DNA from: Kazachstania africana CBS 2517
Taxonomy: Eukaryota > Ascomycota > Saccharomycetes > Saccharomycetales > Saccharomycetaceae
Reading direction: 5' to 3'
Length of the DNA: 64,000 bases
Assembly: GCF_000304475.1 (NCBI RefSeq)
Contig: NC_018949.1
Span: forward strand, 186,001-250,000
Numbering within the stretch: position 1 is the first letter of the stretch; every line of letters begins with the position of its first letter. The notes under the pieces are model-generated. The model saw only the letters and a list, made by a program, of their open reading frames with translations, did no database searches and had not been told where the DNA came from. Made by a program: the position numbers and the translations under genes. Of the stretch, positions 41,901 to 51,289 are shown piece by piece.

Positions 41901-43232
41901 CAACGTACATTTGTAACCTTCCCTCGTACCAGCCTTATTGGCATCTTCTAATTTTGGATATTCTGTAATTCTACTTTTTCTGGTACCATCAGACTTCTTT
42001 AATGCGTTATGTGCATTTTCATCAGCAATTTCAAAAATTTTGGTCGCTAAATCAGTTTTCATGATCTTATTAATGTATTCATTACTAATGTCACAACGTG
42101 ACCCAAAATCTTTAACTCTTGTAGTCAATTGCTCTTTCGTTTGCGATGTAAATGCTGGATTTTCAATTAAACAATTGACGAAAATAAACATATTATTCTT
42201 GATTTGAAAAGGTTTAATACTCTTTTTCTTCTTCTTTAAAAAATCTGAAACTTTTCTTACGATTTGATCAGTAATATAATTGACATGGGTACCCCCAGAC
42301 GTTGTAGCAATAGAATTTACAAATGAAATTTGTTGAAAGGAGATGTCTGAGACTGCAAATGCAACTTCCCAGCGATCGCTCACCCTTTCGTGAAGAATAG
42401 TTGGAATATTATTTTGAACAGTAGCATCTTGGCCATTATCGAGCAACCTTTTCTTTTCTAATGATTTTAGATATAATTCAACATAATTTTTAAAGTTACG
42501 AATCTTCAAAGATTTACCATTTAAGTAAACGTTGATATCACGAACAGACCCATTGATATCATAGACACGTCGACGCATAACCCCAAGAATATCGTCATCA
42601 AGTTTTTCCATATTAAACCTGCTCAAATCAGGCTTGAATGTGACTTTAGTGTATGATGGTCCCTTCTTATAGGAAGTAATCTTTGGAGGGTGACAGACAT
42701 TCATATTGTTCTCCCACCTTTGGACATACTTTTTACCAGTATCAGGATCAGCAGTCTCTAGAATGAATTCGGTGGAGAAAATATTACATAATTTTGCACC
42801 GTAACCGTTTCTACCACCAGTGACCTTCTTCTCATCGTCATCATAATTAGATGAGGTAAGAAGATGGCCAAAAATCAATTCTGGAATGTATATCTTTTCT
42901 TTCTCATGGACTTCAATGGGAATACCTTTTCCGTCATTTCTAACCTCGATTTGGTTTTCATCAGGTGAAATAGTAACATCGATCTTTTTCATAGTTGGAT
43001 CACGAACTTTATTATCAGCAGCATTAACCAAAATCTCATCAAAAATTTTGAATAGGCCAGGGACAATTTTGACATGTTTCTCCATCATACAATCGGTGGT
43101 CTCATCGTAGATCCATTGCTCTTGCTCCTGCACTTCGATAGAACCAATGTAGGTATCCGGTCTCTTTAAGATATGTTCCAGCTGAGAGATCTTCTGATAC
43201 TTCTCGGAGGCAGATTTCTGTTCAGATGCCAT
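38955..43232 (-). CDS. TOP2: DNA topoisomerase II
   Basis: ATP-dependent type IIA topoisomerase that decatenates and relaxes chromosomal DNA; essential for chromosome segregation. 1425 aa against 1428. In order: GHKL ATPase (VRNDGKGIPIE, GRNGYGAKLCN), transducer with the QTK loop (TSQTKEQLTTR), TOPRIM (LTEGDSALSLAV and TDQDHDGSHIKG), winged helix with the active-site tyrosine in AAARYIFTELNKL (about nt 40,890), tower and C-gate. A charged, divergent C-terminal tail of about 230 residues carries nuclear signals and likely phosphosites. An MCB lies upstream. Next to RHO2 and NST1 as in YNL088-091. Confidence 0.98.
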   Translation of the reverse strand: MASEQKSASEKYQKISQLEHILKRPDTYIGSIEVQEQEQWIYDETTDCMMEKHVKIVPGLFKIFDEILVNAADNKVRDPTMKKIDVTISPDENQIEVRNDGKGIPIEVHEKEKIYIPELIFGHLLTSSNYDDDEKKVTGGRNGYGAKLCNIFSTEFILETADPDTGKKYVQRWENNMNVCHPPKITSYKKGPSYTKVTFKPDLSRFNMEKLDDDILGVMRRRVYDINGSVRDINVYLNGKSLKIRNFKNYVELYLKSLEKKRLLDNGQDATVQNNIPTILHERVSDRWEVAFAVSDISFQQISFVNSIATTSGGTHVNYITDQIVRKVSDFLKKKKKSIKPFQIKNNMFIFVNCLIENPAFTSQTKEQLTTRVKDFGSRCDISNEYINKIMKTDLATKIFEIADENAHNALKKSDGTRKSRITEYPKLEDANKAGTREGYKCTLVLTEGDSALSLAVAGLAVVGRDYYGCYPLRGKMLNVREASADQILKNAEIQAIKKIMGLQHKKKYEDTKSLRYGHLMIMTDQDHDGSHIKGLIINFIESSFPGLLDIPGFLVEFITPIVKVTITKPRRQTISFYNMPDYEKWREEESHKYTWKQKYYKGLGTSTGQEVKEYFSDLDRHLKKFHTLQGNDKDLIDLAFSKKKADDRKEWLRQYEPGTVLDPRINEIPISDFINKELILFSLADNIRSIPNVLDGFKPGQRKVLYGCFRRNLRSEIKVAQLAPYVGECTAYHHGEQSLAQTIISLAQNFVGSNNIYLLMPNGAFGTRATGGKDAAAARYIFTELNKLTRKIFHPADDPLFNYLQDDEKTVEPEWYLPVIPMLLVNGCEGIGTGWSTSIPPFNPEDIVRNIKHLMNNEALEEMHPWFRGWDGTIEQTDPQRYRMYGRIEQVGSNTLEITELPARTWTSTIKEYLLLGLSGSDKSKPWIKDMEEQHGSTIKFIITLTDEEMAKTKKVGFYERFKLISPMSLMNMVAFDPYGKIKKYEAVNEILTDYFYVRLEYYQKRKDYMSERLQWEVEKYSYQVKFIKMIIERELIVTNKPRKTIIQELEAFGFPRINKEGKPYYGKTEDVSGALEEDDESSDAEEHDADSEHHTEGTEVINGPEEIYGSYEYLLGMRIWSLTKEKYERLLKQKQEKEVELEMLLKLSAKDIWNTDLDAFMKGYKEFMEFDEEVRNGEVPAKGGKTKGKRKRKNADDDDDEFVVGKTAKKTKAKRQTKKAKLEENFERILIEPKAIVKPKRAVKIKSESKDTSVSATPTPVAIKTEDNKEALSSSSSTIFDKKVTKSSDDASSSLSTFSSKFKKITDMFDSVEDTSRNTTPESIKEDEPIKKPVPKAAVSTVAVKKRAPAKRKTIELSDESDLEILSEDDDEEEKVIPRQRSARASSRPMKNYTQTVELSDDSFIDDDDVEVNSDASFNEDID

Positions 43233-43637
43233 TATATATTCTACCTATACGTGTTAGAAGAAAGCCTGACTATCAGAGTTATATCTTTTAAAATACGAGA
43301 TATCTAGATGTTTATTGTTTACATAACAAATTCTCAAGAGAACGCGTATTTTTCTTTTCAGCATCTCATAAAGCATCGAACATATTATTGGTATCGTTTC
43401 TTTTAACTTCGCAATAGTATGGAAAAAGGATCGAATAGATAAGACAGTATATACATATATATATTTGTGTATTTTGTGGTTAGTGTACACTTGGTTACTT
43501 GCTTGCATTTGCATGCATGATGGTTGGGAGAGCTCGGGTCCCGCTGGTGCAGAAAGCTCCGAACTTGATGTTTGAAGAGCAATGTGTCTGTTTTTGAAAT
43601 CCATGGACATATAATGTGACTGTTATGTCCTATACAG
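43233..43637. other. TOP2 upstream region
   Basis: About 400 bp between TOP2 and the RHO2 stop. It contains the MCB listed next. A 118-codon minus-strand frame (43254-43610) is low in conservation signals and lies wholly in the promoter; I treat it as chance. Confidence 0.45.
43342..43347. promoter_or_regulatory. MCB (ACGCGT) upstream of TOP2
   Basis: ACGCGT, the MBF binding element of G1/S genes, 110 bp before the TOP2 start. It fits cell-cycle-regulated expression of topoisomerase II. Confidence 0.55.
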
Positions 43638-44201
43638 TCATGATATAGTACAACAGCTATGACCAGGGTCTTCCTTCACCAGGAGGCTTGTTCTGGTGGC
43701 AACTTCGAAAACGTCATCTACACCTTCCCCTGTTAACGCACTACATTCCATGTAATTCTTTGCACCTACAGCTCTTGCAATTTTCTGCACATCTTCTGGC
43801 CTGACCATTCTATTCTTATTGTTAGCTTGCCTTAAATCCTTTTTCAGTCCGACTAGTATGATAGGGACCTCGGGACAATATCGAAGCGCCTCTACTGCCC
43901 ACTTGTCTCTAGTATTCTCTAGAGATTCCACATCATCGACAGCAAATGCAATCAATATGACATCCGCATTGGAATATGAAAATGGTCTCAATCTCTCGTA
44001 CTCCTCTTGGCCTGCTGTATCCCACAATGCCAATGACACTTTGATTCCATCCACTCTGCAATCAGTCACGTAATTTTCGAATACGGTTGGATGATACTCT
44101 TCAGGAAACTTTCCCAATGTGAAAACATACAATAACGACGTCTTACCGCAAGCACCGTCCCCAATAATCACCAACTTTCTCCTTATCGCCTTCTCTGACA
44201 T
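43638..44201 (-). CDS. RHO2: Rho-family GTPase Rho2
   Basis: Small GTPase acting in cell polarity, actin organisation and microtubule assembly, partly redundant with Rho1. 187 aa against 192. G-motifs: GDGACGKTS (P-loop), the effector region [24 protein letters not shown] (switch II), LVGLKKDL (the TKxD position reads LKKD as usual here) and [10 protein letters not shown]. It ends SCCTIS: a CAAX box CTIS, predicted farnesylated, with a preceding Cys for palmitoylation. Near-identical to the S. cerevisiae protein except for a shorter insert at about residues 125-135. Confidence 0.97.
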   Translation of the reverse strand: MSEKAIRRKLVIIGDGACGKTSLLYVFTLGKFPEEYHPTVFENYVTDCRVDGIKVSLALWDTAGQEEYERLRPFSYSNADVILIAFAVDDVESLENTRDKWAVEALRYCPEVPIILVGLKKDLRQANNKNRMVRPEDVQKIARAVGAKNYMECSALTGEGVDDVFEVATRTSLLVKEDPGHSCCTIS

Positions 44202-44561
44202 TTGTTTAAGCTCAATTGGAAAAACAAAACGTTACTCTAGGTCAACTGCAAGATGTGCAAACTGAGTCACACGCTTCTAATCGTACCAGACATTCCAACG
44301 GGACTTAACTTTCAATGCAACGCTTTAGTAAAAGTAAGTCAATTGTAAAATTAATAATCCTCGGCATACTCTGCATATTGCATTACCCGAACACTCGAGA
44401 AATCAATATACAAAGTATCGACGTATACAAGAAAGCCCTCAATAGTAATGATGGAATCAATGTCTGCTTGTTCATCGACTTGCATATGCATATACAAATA
44501 CAAACTGCTATATAGCTATTAGATTTTTGACGTGTTCTTAGTTTTCAGATATTATTTACAA
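44202..44561. promoter_or_regulatory. RHO2 upstream region with Reb1-like site
   Basis: About 360 bp between the RHO2 start and the NST1 stop. TTACCCG at 44383-44389, 182 bp before RHO2, matches the Reb1 core. No coding frame of interest. Confidence 0.45.
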
Positions 44562-47500
44562 TTATTGACTTCCTGTTATAGCAGACGGCGTTAATAAGGA
44601 AGCCGAAGAAAATGATAAATTACCATCGTTAGAGTTGAATGGTTGGGTAAGTGCTGATCCTGACGATTTTGGAATATCATGCGATGGACCTGACAAACGA
44701 ACATGTTTTATACCACTAGTCATATCGGTTACTACCTCACAACGTTTTATTTTCTGCATTTGCATCAGTTTATTTTCAAAAGCCGTATAGTCGAGGTTCA
44801 AATACCCGAGATTTCTGTACAATAACTCCATTGGCACATATGAGGTAGTTGGATTCAATGGCATTAAAGTCAGGTACACCTTGTAAATATTATCAAATAT
44901 GATGATGTCACTGTCTGCGGTAAAATTACCGTCGTTATTATTATTTGCTACAACATTATTATTCATGAATGACGAATTGAAAGAATTTGAGTTTGACCAG
45001 ATGCTCGATGAAAGGTAATTAGGGTTATTCGGTGTATCTGTGTTCGATAGCATGGAACTGCTTATACCTTGAGGATTATTGTCCCAAATCGATCTTCTAT
45101 GACTCAATGGCATGCTCATTGTTTCGTGCGTAGCAGAGAGCCTACTATCATTCCATAGAGATTGTGAATTATTATTATGATAACTTGTGTCCGCAAGTCC
45201 CGCTGATGATAACATATTGCTCAGTGAGTTCAATTCATCAACAAATGACTTTGCCTTTTGGGGCTGTTGACTTGGATTTACTGAACCCATTAATGGAACG
45301 TTTTGTTGTTGTGAAGTTGGAGGAAGACTGTCTTGGTTGGCATTTAGCAAAGATTGTGATGAAGAAACCGGCGGCGTGCTGAGAGTATTCCACGTTGGAA
45401 TGGCAGAAAAGGATTGTGGAACGTGCGCTTGTGACTGAGGTTGCAAATCAATGCCAAAAAGGTTGCTATTGAAATGTACCTGGTTAATATTATCATTATT
45501 AGTAGTAGCCTCTTTCGAAAATGCATTATTAGTTGCAGCTGAAGGTAGCATAGAATTGAAAATACCGTTTGAAATACCATTTAGAAGGCCATTTTGTGAT
45601 TGAGGAGGGAGTGATGTAGGAGAAGGATTCATAATTTGTTGACCTAGAGTAGGAGGCTCGCTCGTTTGTTGTAACAGGGTGTTCAAATGGGAAGGTGAAG
45701 GTGTCAATGTTTTTGATGCGGCTGCGGCGTTGATCATTTCAAAGATATCATCATTAACACTTTGCTTACCGAAGGGAGAATCGGTATTTAGACTTGGTAA
45801 TGTATCTTTCAAAGTCGGATAGCCTAGATTTGGTATAGGGACCGAGGTTTCGCCGGTATGTTGAGAAAGTACAGATTCTCTTTTTAAAATTCTTGGCTTC
45901 GCTTGTTGCTTTTGTTTGGTCTCTATTTCTTGTAGTTCTTTCTCTTTAGTGTCTCTCTCCATTTGCTCTTGCTCTGCTTTCCTTTGCATTTCCAATTGTA
46001 AACGGTTTTCTTCTTTTATTCTCTTCTGTTCTTCTTTCAAACGCTTTTCCTCTTCTTTTTTACGTCTTTGTTCCTCTTTTATTTTCCTCTGTTTTTCTTG
46101 AAGCTCTTCTCTTTTACGCTGTTCTTCTAATTTACGTCTTTTTTCTTCATCTTTTTTCCTTTTAGCTTCTTCTACTTTTTGCCTTTGAAGTTCTCTTCTT
46201 TCTAGTTCACGTTTTTCATTTTCCTGGCGAAGACGTTCTTCTTCTTCAGCTTTCCTTCTTTGAGCCTCTTCTTTAGCTAGTTGTTGCTGCTTTTTCTTTT
46301 CCTTTTCCTTTTCCTTCTTCTTTAATTTCTTCTCTTTTTTCTCCTTTTTCTTTAATTGTTCATCTTCTAATTCTTTTAACAATTTTAATCTGTTATTATC
46401 TGCTTGTCTGGCATGGTATGAATCCATTATCCTACTTTGTAACAATTTGGTTATCGCAATTTGAATCAGCTTACGGCCTTCTTCGAGACGTTCAGCTTCA
46501 TCTATTTCACTTTCATACTCTTCATCATCATGTTCATTATTCTCATCAAAGTTTCCGTTTTCAACTTCGTCATTCTCATTAATATCATCTTCATCAACTT
46601 CATCCTCAGCTTCGTCTTCTTCATCTTCATCATCCCGGTCTTCGTCCTCATAACTATTTTCATCATCCTGATAAAATTGATGATGATGGTGATGGTCATC
46701 CTCTTCGTAATCTTCGTAGTCTTCGCTATCAGCATATTCTGATAAAGAGTCACTCTCATATTCGGCATAGTCATCATCATAGTCATCTTCGTACTCGTCC
46801 TCTTCAATATGATTGTTATTCATTGTTAGCGGGCTTGTCAAAGATGCAGCAGCAGCAGCGGCAGCTAGCGAAGCGCTAACGGAAGAACCACCAAATTCAC
46901 TATCAAATTTATCTCTAAAGGACTGCATCAAAAACTCACCAAATTCTTTCCTATTTTCACCAAACATGAATCTTGTAAATAATTCTTTCTCCACTGGAGA
47001 TATTTCCTTAAATTCTTTTCTCTTTGTATCATACGAGTTGGTCATTCTTTCAGCTATGGTATGTTGTAAATCAACGTACTCTTCTTGCGTCAATTGTTTC
47101 CCATCGTGTAACATTGTAGTGAGTTCCTCTGGATTTGATAGAGTTCCATTGTTACTGTTTGTTCTTTCAATGACGAAATTCTCAATGGCTTTTAAGAAAT
47201 TATTGCTATTATTGAAACTCTGATTACTATTATTAATTAAATCATTTGTTATTGATTTCATTTCAGGGTACATCATTACTCGTTTTACATATTCTTCTGC
47301 AATTTTTGGATGTGATGATACGAAATTTTTGGTAAATTGTAAATATTTTTCCCTTAATTCACCATCTTCTTCATGTTTTTGTTGTTTAAAATTCAATACT
47401 TCTTCCTTCAAAGATTCACCATTCAATATATTATTATTTACAGTGGCATCTATAAGTTCTGACGGCGGTTCATGCTCAGGATCATCCAGTATTGCCGTCG

Positions 47501-48002
47501 GTGCTATATTATTGTTGATTTGTAATTCTTTAATGATACTTAGATGGAATTTTACTGGATTTAAATCTGGGTCCTTAATCCTATCGATTTCAAATAACAT
47601 ATTATAGATCCTTTCAATCTCCTTATCCATGGAAATATGTTTACGCCCACAAACAGAACAATTACAAGTGTTTTCCACCATTTGATTTTGCTTTATGATT
47701 CCAAACAATTCATCTTTATCAATAATCAAAATCTGTTTCTTTTCCTCCGATGTTAATGATTCCCAATGAGAGTCCAGCGTGAAAGACAATTTATCCTTTT
47801 TTTCTATTTTCTTCTTCCTAGTAGATGCTATATCATGATTCAAAGGTTCTACTATAACGTCACCATTTGGAGCTCTCTTGATTATTCTTGATGTTGGATA
47901 TTCGTCATCATTTAACACATCCGCCTGTATTATCTGGCCGGAAGTTTGGTGGATATGTGATTTCTTCTTATTAGCTTTACTTTTCCTCTTCTTGTTAACC
48001 AT
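44562..48002 (-). CDS. NST1: Nst1, salt-stress and P-body-linked protein
   Basis: S. cerevisiae Nst1 affects sodium tolerance with the splicing factor Msl1 and is found in cytoplasmic RNA granules; its molecular role is unclear. I start at the ATG at 48000-48002 (1146 aa; S. cerevisiae 1240). The N-terminus is Lys-rich. Conserved blocks are YPTSRIIKRAPNGDVIVEPL and a CxCxxC cluster (NTCNCSVCGRKH) that may bind metal. Acidic tracts with a six-His run lie at about residues 405-505, a long Lys/Glu/Arg/Gln coiled coil at about 535-710, and a Ser/Asn/Gln-rich C-terminus after that. Confidence 0.93.
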   Translation of the reverse strand: MVNKKRKSKANKKKSHIHQTSGQIIQADVLNDDEYPTSRIIKRAPNGDVIVEPLNHDIASTRKKKIEKKDKLSFTLDSHWESLTSEEKKQILIIDKDELFGIIKQNQMVENTCNCSVCGRKHISMDKEIERIYNMLFEIDRIKDPDLNPVKFHLSIIKELQINNNIAPTAILDDPEHEPPSELIDATVNNNILNGESLKEEVLNFKQQKHEEDGELREKYLQFTKNFVSSHPKIAEEYVKRVMMYPEMKSITNDLINNSNQSFNNSNNFLKAIENFVIERTNSNNGTLSNPEELTTMLHDGKQLTQEEYVDLQHTIAERMTNSYDTKRKEFKEISPVEKELFTRFMFGENRKEFGEFLMQSFRDKFDSEFGGSSVSASLAAAAAAASLTSPLTMNNNHIEEDEYEDDYDDDYAEYESDSLSEYADSEDYEDYEEDDHHHHHQFYQDDENSYEDEDRDDEDEEDEAEDEVDEDDINENDEVENGNFDENNEHDDEEYESEIDEAERLEEGRKLIQIAITKLLQSRIMDSYHARQADNNRLKLLKELEDEQLKKKEKKEKKLKKKEKEKEKKKQQQLAKEEAQRRKAEEEERLRQENEKRELERRELQRQKVEEAKRKKDEEKRRKLEEQRKREELQEKQRKIKEEQRRKKEEEKRLKEEQKRIKEENRLQLEMQRKAEQEQMERDTKEKELQEIETKQKQQAKPRILKRESVLSQHTGETSVPIPNLGYPTLKDTLPSLNTDSPFGKQSVNDDIFEMINAAAASKTLTPSPSHLNTLLQQTSEPPTLGQQIMNPSPTSLPPQSQNGLLNGISNGIFNSMLPSAATNNAFSKEATTNNDNINQVHFNSNLFGIDLQPQSQAHVPQSFSAIPTWNTLSTPPVSSSQSLLNANQDSLPPTSQQQNVPLMGSVNPSQQPQKAKSFVDELNSLSNMLSSAGLADTSYHNNNSQSLWNDSRLSATHETMSMPLSHRRSIWDNNPQGISSSMLSNTDTPNNPNYLSSSIWSNSNSFNSSFMNNNVVANNNNDGNFTADSDIIIFDNIYKVYLTLMPLNPTTSYVPMELLYRNLGYLNLDYTAFENKLMQMQKIKRCEVVTDMTSGIKHVRLSGPSHDIPKSSGSALTQPFNSNDGNLSFSSASLLTPSAITGSQ

Positions 48003-48243
48003 TTCCAATGCTATATTCTATATGATGGTCACCTTTCAATGTCGTGGTGGAATTACTGTGGTGGAGCAACATCTTATATATTGCAATTTTTTTTTCATTT
48101 CCTCTCGCTCATTGTCAATATTTCGAGTATTCCTTTGGCTGGTATAACAAGCAATGGAGGGTAACGGCATTACAATATACATTGAGTTTGATAGATAAAA
48201 GAAAGAGATATAGTGTATGAAGTTATATATTTGGAGGGTTAAG

Positions 48244-49341
48244 CTATTCGGAAGGTTGGAGTTGCTGTTGCTGTTGCTGTTGTTCTCCTTCGGAGGTCAT
48301 CATTGGAGGAGGCATCATACCTTGAGGAGGGATGAAGGTGGATCTTTCTTTACCCCAGCCGGTTCTTAAGTTTCTTCCTTGGAATTGGAAGTTTGATAAT
48401 GCTACGATACAGACAGCGGCTTGTTCGTGGGTATCATATTTGATGAAGCAGCAGCCCTTTTCTGGGTAATGGGTGAAGTCTAGGATGAAACCGAAGTTTT
48501 GTAAAAGAGGAATTAAATCTGGTTCAGTGGCGAAATGTGGAATATTACCGATGTAAGCAGTGGTGACTCTTGGTGGAGCTCTTCTTATCATGTCTTCGAC
48601 AGCTTGTGGGTTGACAGGAGGAAGAGAGCCCATTGGAGGTGGTGGAGGAGGCATGTTTTGTTGACCTTCCATCATCATTCTGTTACGTACTTGGTTATTA
48701 TTATTATTGTTATTCGTATTGTTATTGCTATTGTTATTCATATTTTCACGTTTGGTAGCCCAGTTTATTCTGATGGCTCTGCCGTTAATTTCGTGACCTT
48801 GCATTTGGTCCATTGCGGCTTGAGCATTTTCGTGGGTGTCAAAAGATACGAAACCGTAACCTCTTGATCTACTAGTTTGCATGTCCCACATGACATGAGC
48901 TTGTAAGAAACCAGGGCATGATTTGAAAGCGTTGGCTAAAGTGGTGTCATCGACATTAACATTTAAATCACCAATAAATAAGTTGAAAGAAGTGTCATCG
49001 TTCAAATTTGTTTGAGATTGGAAAGCCCAATTGATTTTAATATTTTTATTTTCAATTTGAATACCATTTAAAGTTTGTAAAGCGACATTAGCGTCATGAT
49101 TAGTAGAATATTCAATGAAGGCGTAATTGACGTGGTTGTTTTTCTTGTCTACCATGACTTTGACGTCTACTATTTGGCCTGCTACCTGGAAGTATTGTTT
49201 TAAGGCGTCTTCATTGATTGATTTATCCAAATTTCCAATGTATAAAACTTTATCGGAAGTTTCTCTACCACCTTCTTTTGCACTTGCAGGGATGACGTTT
49301 TCGACAGGAACGACGGTTTCAGAGGGTTGCTGATCAGACAT
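48244..49341 (-). CDS. PUB1: Poly(U)-binding protein Pub1
   Basis: Abundant RNA-binding protein that stabilises mRNAs with AU-rich or upstream-ORF elements and enters stress granules (TIA1-like). 365 aa, shorter than S. cerevisiae (453), mostly through a shorter N-terminus, linker and tail. Three RRMs: about residues 32-108 (KVLYIGNLDKSINE), 117-196 (FNLFIGDLNVNVDD, RGYGFVSF) and 262-332 (TTAYIGNIPHFATE, KGCCFIKY). A poly-Asn linker and a Gln-rich tail (seven Gln) are present but short. Followed by tRNA-Ile as in S. cerevisiae. Confidence 0.95.
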   Translation of the reverse strand: MSDQQPSETVVPVENVIPASAKEGGRETSDKVLYIGNLDKSINEDALKQYFQVAGQIVDVKVMVDKKNNHVNYAFIEYSTNHDANVALQTLNGIQIENKNIKINWAFQSQTNLNDDTSFNLFIGDLNVNVDDTTLANAFKSCPGFLQAHVMWDMQTSRSRGYGFVSFDTHENAQAAMDQMQGHEINGRAIRINWATKRENMNNNSNNNTNNNNNNNQVRNRMMMEGQQNMPPPPPPMGSLPPVNPQAVEDMIRRAPPRVTTAYIGNIPHFATEPDLIPLLQNFGFILDFTHYPEKGCCFIKYDTHEQAAVCIVALSNFQFQGRNLRTGWGKERSTFIPPQGMMPPPMMTSEGEQQQQQQQLQPSE

Positions 49342-49841
49342 TGAGTTAATTAGATAGCAAGGGAAGAGTTTTGGAGAAAGGGAAGAAAGAGTTTTGGATC
49401 TTATTTTCTTATATTAATTAAAAATTTCAAAGAAAAAAAAAAAAAAGGACACTAAAAGAAGAGTATTTCTTGTTTTGTATCAAAATAATTTTCTTTCTGA
49501 GAGTCTCTTTCGAAGAAATGAAGTAGTCAATTCACAAAACAAAAAAGTGATGTGTCTCTGTAACGTATATGGCTAAAATAATTCAATCGTATTTATTTCA
49601 CCCAGAGTTGATGAAAGTTTTTCTTCCTGTGCTGGAAAAAAAAAAAATTGCATGAAAAATTTCTCGAAAAAATAACGGGAGGGTAAATAGACGATTTTAA
49701 TACGTGTGGACTTCTTTGAGTAAGAGCCATGCAGTTGTTTGGAGGGTAGTTGAGCTGCCATAGTGGGGAGATAGAAGAGTGCAACACATAGATATGGTGG
49801 GCTTTTGGAGTTTATAGAGGAAAAAATATTCAAAAAATAAA
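49342..49841. promoter_or_regulatory. PUB1 upstream region
   Basis: 500 bp between PUB1 and tRNA-Ile. A 15-base A-run at about 49432-49446 (T-run on the PUB1 strand), about 90-105 bp before the start, is typical of nucleosome-free yeast promoters. Two overlapping minus-strand frames at 49573-49833 look like chance. Confidence 0.4.
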
Positions 49842-49915
49842 TGGTCTCTAGCGGGATCGAACCGCTGATCCCCGCGTTATTAGCACGGTGCCTTAACCAA
49901 CTGGGCCAAGAGACC
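49842..49915 (-). tRNA. tRNA-Ile (AAU)
   Basis: Minus strand from 49915: acceptor GGTCTCT, D-arm GGCCCAGTTGGTTAAGGC, anticodon loop CTAATAA with anticodon AAU, T-arm GTTCGATC, 3' end AGAGACCA. 74 nt, no intron. T-rich terminator downstream (A-run near 49831-49836 on the plus strand). Same neighbour (PUB1) as an S. cerevisiae tRNA-Ile gene. Confidence 0.97.
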
Positions 49916-50119
49916 AGGAATTCACAATTTTATGGCGTCATAAGCACATACACATCAGTATGATCGACGCACGAGACTACTACTCGATCACGTGAGAGAA
50001 GCAAGTGACCTGTTTTGAGGCTGTCTAAACATGAGTTGCCTTTACTTGTAGAGTGATGCATAAAAATAAATTGTGCAGGATAAAAGGAGCTCCGGTGCGG
50101 TGTTTGTTCACTGTTATAT
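49916..50119. other. Spacer between tRNA-Ile and solo LTR copy 2
   Basis: About 200 bp. Contains ATCACGTG at 49987-49994, a Cbf1-type E-box. No coding frame. Confidence 0.4.
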
Positions 50120-50540
50120 TGACGTAAAGGAAGATCAGAGGATGTCTCTTATATATTATTATCGTTAATATTGTTCATGTTGTGGATGTCAGTCAAATAA
50201 TTGAAATAATTCTTATTAATCAGTGTTTTTACCAAATAATGCACTGATTTTCTATACAATAAAATATACAATTAATAATATACATCGTGACAAACTTTGA
50301 TCAAACTTCAGTGTTCACCTGAGTATTTATACAATTTCCAACATATTTTGATTTATGCCAATTATCATGTTCTAGATTTATGAATCAATACGTTGTCATA
50401 ATTATCGTACCATAATTATTGCATGATAATATGTATTCGCGTTTATCACGCCATATATGGTTCATATCTTCCATAACATTCTAAATTTATCATTCTAATT
50501 ATCAAAACATTGAAGTTTCAATATATTGCCATTTCCAGCA
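50120..50540 (-). mobile_element. Solo LTR, copy 2 (421 bp)
   Basis: Matches 15781-16287 along its whole length apart from the 41-bp repeat expansion and scattered changes. The ends are TG (50120) and CA (50540) on the plus strand. No target duplication: TATAT precedes and CTTCT follows. Same orientation as copy 1. It starts about 205 bp upstream of tRNA-Ile. No internal retrotransposon sequence remains. Confidence 0.88.
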
Positions 50541-51289
50541 CTTCTAATGCTTGCTATCTTTTTTTGCTCAGAATAGAAGGAGTATGGAGAATTGATTCCA
50601 ACAGTTAAAGTCGAATACTGTTCTTTAATGATGATAAAGCACAAACTTACATTATATGCATATCTTCTCGCAAATACTGACTATAATAATTGTCACAACT
50701 TTGTTTCAACAAACTTCATCTATGGCTAGTGTGATTAATTGCCTAAGAGCGCAAGCTTATTTACAACTTCAGACTGTCTTCCAACAGTATATAGAACTGT
50801 ATGACTGTATTCCATGGAGGTAGCTGGCATTACTGAACTCTCTTTAACTATTCTCACTCCAGGATGGGTGCCTCTGTATACGACTCCAAATTGACATCCT
50901 CCAAAACCTGGTACAATATACTTCTTATCTACCTCCACACCATATAATTTGGTACTGCTAGCCTGCCTAACCACTATAAACCGATCTGTCGTCGCTGTTC
51001 CGTCACCTCACCCATACGTCGCTCAACCGACGCAAACACCATCCGTTTAATCCCCCCCCTATAAACCGCACCCCAGTAGTCCAACTGATACAGGTTCCCA
51101 GTGACAACGTCCCTCCACTACCCAAATGTCTAATTAAATGGCCCATTTCACTGTTCCCACTCCGCGTCACCCGGCCTGTCTAGTTTTTTTTTTTTTTTTT
51201 CTTAATCAAAATTAAGCTGCTCGTATTAGAAAAGGTTCTTATTTCTCACAGTCAAACCTTTAACGGTATCACTACGTATTATATCAGCA
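50541..51289. other. Intergenic, LTR copy 2 to SDS3
   Basis: About 750 bp. It includes the unrecognised frame at 50735-51010, a C-rich stretch near 51050-51060 and a T-run at about 51184-51200 before SDS3, which is a likely nucleosome-excluding element. Confidence 0.45.
50735..51010 (-). other. Unrecognised open frame without ATG (possible gene relic)
   Basis: About 91 codons open between stops, with no ATG near its 5' end. It reads in part STKLYGVEVDKKYIVPGFGG and FGVVYRGTHPGVRIVKESS, and ends KLALLGN. The composition looks protein-like, with balanced hydrophobic and charged residues. I do not recognise the family. It may be the 3' end of a decayed gene beside the LTR. Confidence 0.3.

Noticed and set aside
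43254..43610. 118-codon minus-strand frame upstream of TOP2
   Set aside because: Lies fully in the TOP2 promoter over the MCB, shows no family features and looks random in composition.
46461..46807. Hydrophobic plus-strand frame opposite NST1 that resembles a membrane protein
   Set aside because: It is the reverse reading of the NST1 acidic tract (GAA/GAT runs give Phe/Ile/Leu), a known artefact.
49987..49994. ATCACGTG as a centromere CDEI
   Set aside because: No AT-rich block or CDEIII follows on either side; a Cbf1 E-box is the simpler reading.
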